DNA from: Epiperipatus broadwayi
Lineage: Eukaryota > Onychophora > Udeonychophora > Euonychophora > Peripatidae
Direction: 5' to 3'
Length of the DNA stretch: 64,000 nucleotides
NCBI GenBank assembly: GCA_028023455.1
Contig: JAQFVV010000064.1
Span: 1,397,825-1,461,824, forward strand
Below, piece by piece: positions 59,305 to 64,000 of this stretch. The notes beneath the pieces are model-generated. The model saw only the letters and a program-made list of their open reading frames with translations. It was not told where the DNA came from and searched no databases. The position numbers were made by a program, and so were the translations under genes. The first letter of the stretch is position 1. Each line of letters begins with the position of its first letter.

Positions 59305-61353
59305 TTTACAGTTGATATTCCTAATCTTCAGAAACATTCTAATGAATTTAAATTAGAAATTACAAATCGGTTTCAAGTATTAGTAGATTTTGAACATGAT
59401 TCAGATTTGAATGAAATTAATATGAAAATAACTGATACACTTTTAAAAACTGCAACAAAGATAGCTGGTAGAAAAAAGCAGCAATTGACTAATAAAATTT
59501 CTACTGAGACTAGAGAACTTATGAAGAAAAGAAGGAATATGAAGATATGTAAGAATGATGCATTAAAAAGAATTGAATATCTCGAATTTTGTAAAATGGT
59601 GCGGAAAAGAGTTGAAAATGATATAAGAAAGTATAACTGTGAACTAGCAAGAAAAGCTGTAGAAGAAAATAAAAGTCTTAAGAATGTAAAACAACATTTT
59701 GGTATTGGTAGGAAATTTATATCTGCAATAAGGAAAAAAGATGGAATTATTACTAAAAAGAGGGATGACATTATGAAATTGGTAGAAGATTTTTATCAAG
59801 AATTATATAGTAATAAAGAACAAGTACCTCCTATATCTATTACATCTTCCGAATTGCCCAGAATTTTAAATGAAGAAGTGAGAAATGCAATTAAATGTAT
59901 GAAAAAAGGAAAGGCTCCAGGTAATGATGGAATTATAATTGATATATTAAAAGAAGCAGGTGAAGAAACAGAAAAAATATTAGCAAAGTTATATACCAAA
60001 TGTCTAAATGATAAAGATGTACCGGATGATTGGAAGAATGCAGTAATAATATTAATATTTAAAAAAGGTGATAAAGAAGATATTAGAAATTACAGACCTA
60101 TCAGCCTTTTATCAGTTTTATATAAAATTTTTACCAAGATAATTACAACTCATCTACAGAGAACCTTGGATTTTCACCAACCAAGAGAACAAGCTGGATT
60201 TAAAAGTGGTTTTAGTACAGTAGATCATATTCAAGTATTGAGAGAAGTTATAGAAAGGACAAATGAATATGAGTTGTCATTATGTTTTGGATTTGTAGAT
60301 TATGAAAAGGCATTTGATTCTATAAACATTTCTTCAGTGATTAAAGCATTGGATCATCAAGGTATAGATCCAGGATATTGTCATATTTTAAAGAATATTT
60401 ATAAAAATGCAACAGCAACAATTAGATTACATAATGATACTGGGAAAGTCAACATTGAGAAAGGTGTAAGACAAGGTGACTCCATATCTCCAAAACTTTT
60501 TACAGCAGTGCTGCAAGAAGTATTTTGTGGATTAAAATGGGAAACTAAAGGAGTGAAAGTAAATGGAGATTATTTAAGTCATTTAGATTTCGCAGATGAT
60601 GTAGTTGTTTTTGCAAATAATGCTTCAGAGCTGCAGGAAATGTTGCAGGAGTTATCAGATGAAAGTAGGAAAGTAGGACTAAAGATAAATGTTAAAAAGA
60701 CTAAAGTAATGTTTAATCGATTTGCTCAAAATATGGAAATAAAGATTGATTATGATGAATTAGAAGAAGTTAAGAGTTACAAATACCTTGGTCAGATTAT
60801 TAATACAGATGGAAACATAATAGAGGAAATTAATCATAGAATTAAACTTGGTTGGAGTGCTTTTGGTAGAAATAACTTGATATTAAAAGGAAATATGCCT
60901 ATGTGTTTGAAAAGAAAGGTTTTTAACAAATGTGTTTTACCAGTTCTTACTTATGGATCTGAGACTTGGACACTTAATAGAAGATCAATACAGAGACTTC
61001 AGACCACTCAAAGAAGTATGGAGAGATGTATGTTGGGAGTAACAAGAAGAGATCGAAAATGCAATGTATGGGTAAGAGAACAAACAGGTGTTACTGACCT
61101 CATTGAAAAAATTAAAAGATTGAAGTGGAGTTGGGCTGGACATATTGCTAGAAGAGATGATAATAGATGGACAATTGAAATTTTAAACTGGATTCCAAGA
61201 GATTGTAAAAGACCCAGAAGGAGACCACATGTAAGATGGATGGATGAAATAAGAAAATGTGTAGGGGTGATGTGGAGAAGAGAAGCTAAAGATCGGAGAA
61301 GATGGATTAAACTTGGAGAGACCTTGATCCTGCAGTGGATTGATAATGGTTGA
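59305..61353 (+). CDS. RTE reverse transcriptase ORF, open but lacking the endonuclease
   Basis: About 682 codons without a stop. Motifs in order: PGNDGIIIDILKEAG (about 59916), YRPISLLSVLYKIFTKIITT (about 60092), FGFVDYEKAFDS (about 60285), GVRQGDSISPKLF (about 60460), FADD active site (60589-60600), SYKYLGQIINTDGN, then a C-terminal region with KLKWSWAGHIARRDDNRWT, RPRRRPHVRWMDEIRK and a stop at 61351-61353. This C-terminal block is a hallmark of RTE proteins in invertebrates. The frame runs upstream to an ATG at 59215 inside the hammerhead element, which is accidental. Without the endonuclease it is not an autonomous element. Confidence 0.9.
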   Translation, partial: FTVDIPNLQKHSNEFKLEITNRFQVLVDFEHDSDLNEINMKITDTLLKTATKIAGRKKQQLTNKISTETRELMKKRRNMKICKNDALKRIEYLEFCKMVRKRVENDIRKYNCELARKAVEENKSLKNVKQHFGIGRKFISAIRKKDGIITKKRDDIMKLVEDFYQELYSNKEQVPPISITSSELPRILNEEVRNAIKCMKKGKAPGNDGIIIDILKEAGEETEKILAKLYTKCLNDKDVPDDWKNAVIILIFKKGDKEDIRNYRPISLLSVLYKIFTKIITTHLQRTLDFHQPREQAGFKSGFSTVDHIQVLREVIERTNEYELSLCFGFVDYEKAFDSINISSVIKALDHQGIDPGYCHILKNIYKNATATIRLHNDTGKVNIEKGVRQGDSISPKLFTAVLQEVFCGLKWETKGVKVNGDYLSHLDFADDVVVFANNASELQEMLQELSDESRKVGLKINVKKTKVMFNRFAQNMEIKIDYDELEEVKSYKYLGQIINTDGNIIEEINHRIKLGWSAFGRNNLILKGNMPMCLKRKVFNKCVLPVLTYGSETWTLNRRSIQRLQTTQRSMERCMLGVTRRDRKCNVWVREQTGVTDLIEKIKRLKWSWAGHIARRDDNRWTIEILNWIPRDCKRPRRRPHVRWMDEIRKCVGVMWRREAKDRRRWIKLGETLILQWIDNG

Positions 61354-61365
61354 TAATGATGATGA

Positions 61366-61370
<5 letters not shown>
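59305..61370 (+). mobile_element. RTE LINE, 5'-truncated, young
   Basis: Begins at TTTACAGTTGATATTCC, the equivalent of 6202 in the longer copy, and so lacks the endonuclease. It ends with ATTGATAATGGTTGATAATG and a (GATGAT) tail. It sits inside a TA run of the minus half of the hammerhead element, whose TA tract flanks it on both sides (59282-59304, 61370-61404). An unbroken coding region and high similarity to other copies indicate recent insertion. Confidence 0.93.

Positions 61371-61404
<34 letters not shown>
61370..61404. repeat. (TA)n microsatellite
   Basis: About 17 TA units directly after the RTE tail; part of the interrupted TA tract of the host element. Confidence 0.95.
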
Positions 61405-61406
<2 letters not shown>

Positions 61407-61662
61407 CAATACTCAGTTTATATTAAGATAGCAAATCTTCAAACTTTAATGGACAGGCTTCAATCTTCTCCACTCTCCAACTCTTCAGCCATCCATATCA
61501 TTGAAAATCTGATAATGGAATACCCAATCATCAGATTTTCAATGGTATGGATGTCTGAAGAATTGGAGAGTGGAGTATATTGAAAGCTGTCCATTAAAGT
61601 ATGAAGTTTTGCTATAATTAATTTAAACAAAGGACTGACTATATATATGTGTGGGAGATGAT

Positions 61663-61715
61663 GATCTGGACCAACTGATGAGTGCTGGTAGCATGAAATA
61701 CATATATTGGAGATC
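61663..61715 (+). ncRNA. Hammerhead ribozyme, family H1, copy 6 (all core bases present)
   Basis: Stem I 5' strand GATCT (61663-61667), bulge GGA, CCAA (61671-61674); core CTGATGA (61675-61681); stem II GTGCT/AGCAT with loop GGT (61682-61694, closing pair G-U); GAA (61695-61697); stem III ATA/TAT with loop CA (61698-61705); A17 at 61706; stem I 3' strand TTGG (61707-61710) and AGATC (61711-61715). Stem I has nine Watson-Crick pairs around one internal bulge, the kind of irregularity that makes loop contacts in natural hammerheads. Predicted cleavage is after 61706. Type I topology with a very short stem III, as reported for PLE and retrozyme hammerheads. Confidence 0.88.
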
Positions 61716-61824
61716 ATTTATCTTTTTCACATATGTGTGGCAATGTTTGTCAATTGTATGAGAAAGAGAGATGGTTAAAGGGAGCTTAAAAGTCTGTGTT
61801 CAAATCCCCTATTTTACATTTAGA

Positions 61825-62225
61825 CTCCAGGTATGTAAATATACTTGTATTTAAAATATACTGGTTTAATATTTATAGTTAAATTATCAGTAAAATTCAT
61901 ATTCAAATTTTAATATTAAATTGAGCATTATGAGTTTATTGAAGTAAATATTGAATTCCTATGGTCTATGTGATTTAAAATGATTTCCCAGACTGTTGAA
62001 GACACTGGGTTTGATTGACAGAGAGACATATCTTTCAATATACTATATATAATACCATTATTTTCTATAAATTACTATAGTCTTAGATTGCATATGAAAA
62101 ATAACACTAATATATTATTTGGAGTGTTTAATTAATATGTACACACAGACATATACTCTCAAGTATACAGACATACATAATTATATATATATATATAAAC
62201 TTTTACTTAAATATAACTCAATGTA
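61825..62225. other. Spacer
   Basis: AT-rich, nothing recognised. Confidence 0.5.
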
Positions 62226-62227
62226 TA

Positions 62228-62255
62228 TGTAAACAAAGGAATAAATCATCTTTTT
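62228..62255 (-). repeat. R5 end fragment
   Basis: 'gtaaacaaaggaataaatca' matches the end of R5 copies ('aaacaaaggagtaaatca' at 23507). It directly abuts an RTE fragment. Confidence 0.45.
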
Positions 62256-62490
62256 TCTCCGATCTTTAGCTTCTCTTCTCCACATCATCCATGGACACTT
62301 TTTTATTTCATCCATCTCATGTGCAGTCTCTTTCTGGGTCTTTTACAATCACTTGTAATCCAGTTTAAGATTTCAATTGTCAGTCTATTATCATCTCTTC
62401 TAGCAATATGTCCATCCCAACTCTACTTCAGTCTTTTAATTTTTTCAATGAGGTCAGTATATGGGTAAGAGAACAAACAGATGTTACTGA
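62256..62490. mobile_element. RTE LINE fragment with an inverted junction
   Basis: 62256-62458 matches the RTE 3' region on the minus strand (RWMDEIRK, DDNR, LKWSWA segments). From 62459 about 30 bases ('tgggtaagagaacaaacag') read on the plus strand and belong immediately upstream of the inverted piece in the intact element. This is the pattern left by twin-primed insertion, on a small scale. The 3' tail itself is missing. Confidence 0.75.
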
Positions 62491-62511
62491 TGTTTATAAG
62501 TATATCTTTGT

Positions 62512-62515
<4 letters not shown>

Positions 62516-62572
<57 letters not shown>
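62516..62572. repeat. (TA)n microsatellite
   Basis: About 28 uninterrupted TA units. Confidence 0.97.
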
Positions 62573-62574
<2 letters not shown>

Positions 62575-62603
62575 AATATTTTCATGGATAAAAGATGTCA
62601 TAT

Positions 62604-62645
62604 TATTATTACTATTTGCGGGATATTCCGCAAATAGTAATAATA
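62604..62645. repeat. Perfect 18-bp hairpin
   Basis: Left arm 62604-62621 (tattattactatttgcgg), loop GATATT, right arm 62628-62645, all 18 pairs perfect. Lies between a TA microsatellite and an RTE insertion. No function assigned. Confidence 0.9.
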
Positions 62646-62663
62646 GTATTATATATATATGAC

Positions 62664-63735
62664 TTAAATAATTTCATTTACTTTCACTCCTTTAGTTTCC
62701 CATTTTAATCCACAAAATACTTCTTGCAGCACTGCTGTACAAAGTTTTAGAGATATAGAGTCACCCTTTCTGACACCCTTCTCAATGTTGACTTTCCTAG
62801 TATCATTATGTAATCTAATTGTTGCTGTTGTATTTTTATAAATATTTTTTAAAATATGACAATATCCTGGATCTATACCTTGATGATCCAATGCTTTAAT
62901 CACTGAAGAAATATTTATAGAATCAAATGCCTTTTCATAACTACAAATCTAAAGCATGATGGCAATTCATGTCCTTTCTATAACTTCGTGCAATACCTGG
63001 ATATGATATACTCCTGTATTAAAACCACTTTTAAATCCCACTTGTTCTCTTGGTTGTAGGAGTTATCAGATGAAAGTAGGACTAATGATAAATGTTTAAA
63101 GGTCTAAAGTAATGTTAAATGGGTTTTCTCAAAATATAAAAATAAAAGATTGATTATGATGAGTTAGAAGAAGTTAACAGCTACAAATACCTTGGTCCAA
63201 TTATTAATACAGATGGAAACATAATGGATGATATTAATTATAGAATTAAACTTGGAGTGCTTTTGCTAGAAATAACTTGTTACTAAAAGGAAATATGCCT
63301 ATGTGTTTGAAAAGAAAAGTTTTTAATAAATGTGTTTTACCAGTTCTAACTCATGGATCTGAGATCTGGACACTTAATAGAAGTGTAATACAGGGACTTC
63401 AGAGCACTCAAAAAGTATGGAGAGATGCATGTTGGAAGTAATAAAAAATGATCAAAAATGCAATATGTCGGTAAGAGAACAAACAGGTGATGCTGACCTC
63501 ATTGAAAAAAATTAAGACTGAAGTGGAGTTGGGATGTATATATTGCTAGAAGTGATGATAATTGAAAACTGTATTTCAAGAGATTGTAAAAGACCCAGAA
63601 AGCGACCACATGTGAGATGGATGGATGAAATAAGAAAATGTGCATGTATGGTGTGAAGAATAGAAGCTAAAGATCTGAGAAAGATGGATTGAACTTGGAG
63701 AGACTTTCATTCTGCAGTGGATTGATAATGGTTGG
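62664..63735. mobile_element. RTE LINE with 5' inversion (twin-primed)
   Basis: 62664-63057 is the RT core on the minus strand (from GFKSG-like at the junction to KALDHQGIDPGYCHILKNIY, GDSIS and GLKWETKGVKVN at the left). 63058-63735 continues on the plus strand from ELSDESRK through LKRKVFNKCVLP to the 3' end ATTGATAATGGTTGGAT. The two parts are adjacent segments of the same element, with roughly 25-30 codons lost at the break (including the FADD box). Multiple frameshifts; not functional. Confidence 0.88.
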
Positions 63736-63739
63736 ATTA

Positions 63740-64000
63740 CAACCCACACACTAATATAGTGTATGTGCATATATATATATATATGTAAAATAAAGGAAAA
63801 GTAGAAATAAACATAGAATAAATTTTTGTAGATTTTTTTTATATTTCCTAAAATAAAATAATAATTAAAGGGTTAAATAACTCTGGGTTTAAAGTAAAAT
63901 TCATTATGAAATTAATATTTTAAAAAGGTCTGAATAAATATAAATATTGCATTATTATTAATTATTACTCTGATTTTGAAATTTAAAAACACCCTATTGT
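63740..64000. other. Spacer at the window edge
   Basis: A TA run at 63769-63784, otherwise AT-rich DNA without a recognised feature. Confidence 0.5.

Larger units (their letters stand above)
59102..61810. mobile_element. Head-to-head H1-type hammerhead element, split by an RTE
   Basis: Minus half: 61515 down to 61371 and, beyond the RTE insertion, 59304 down to 59102. Plus half: about 61530 to 61810. The halves share 'ctccactctccaa', 'tgtccattaaagt', 'gtgggagatgatgatctgg', the hammerhead, 'ggagatcatttatctttttc' and 'gtgttcaaatcccct'. ATTTTACATT at 59092-59101 and 61811-61820 looks like the TSD. Without the RTE the element would be about 640 bp. The terminal GTTCAAATCCCC resembles a pol III B box. 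Confidence 0.8.

Overview
This window is nuclear DNA from an animal. It is very AT-rich (about three quarters A+T by eye). It has TA and CA microsatellites, an exon with a 3' splice site, and almost no coding sequence apart from one large exon and many transposable elements (TEs). The TE set is RTE-clade LINEs, EN+ Penelope-like elements (PLEs), a tRNA-like SINE, hAT derivatives and a mariner-type transposase relic. That fits an invertebrate, plausibly an arthropod, but I cannot name the species.

The only convincing host gene is on the minus strand at 45462-50248. One exon encodes about 1,594 residues with no cysteine. The centre is about 35 Trp-led half-repeats, arranged as roughly eight and a half units of about 128 residues, flanked by helix-rich ends. 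A 3' splice site opens the exon, there is no in-frame ATG before it, and AATAAA motifs follow the stop. The upstream exon, and so any signal peptide, was not found. The function is unknown; the architecture suggests a structural or secreted polymer.

Layout: 1-5.3 kb is AT-rich spacer with a PLE end remnant and a SINE. 5.3-8.2 kb is a decayed near-full-length RTE. 8.7-14.4 kb holds a SINE, DNA-transposon-like repeats and RTE fragments. 14.9-17.4 kb is a 2.4-kb palindrome of two head-to-head PLE copies. 17.9-24.2 kb holds an RTE fragment, hammerhead-bearing repeats, a second head-to-head PLE pair, an inverted-repeat element with a SINE in one arm, and a dispersed repeat family. 24.4-27.6 kb is an RTE endonuclease fragment and a PLE relic. 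27.6-34.8 kb is mostly spacer. 34.8-43.1 kb has PLE termini, an LTR-like GC-richer patch and two hAT derivatives. 45.4-50.3 kb is the repeat-protein gene. 54.4-63.8 kb is a dense nest: hammerhead elements inside a PLE relic, a young RTE inside one hammerhead element, a mariner relic and a twin-primed RTE.

The most notable signal is a set of at least 12 hammerhead-ribozyme motifs in three sequence families (H1, H2, H3). The best, at 61663-61715, has every conserved core base, three helices and a predicted cleavage site. One array has two hammerheads in direct orientation exactly 345 bp apart. Four separate insertions are head-to-head inverted dimers bounded by a single 9-13 bp target-site duplication (TSD). 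This matches what is known of animal retrozymes (small hammerhead circRNA retroelements thought to be mobilised by PLE enzymes), and PLEs with the same palindromic layout are present in the window. The inverted-dimer architecture is the least expected part.
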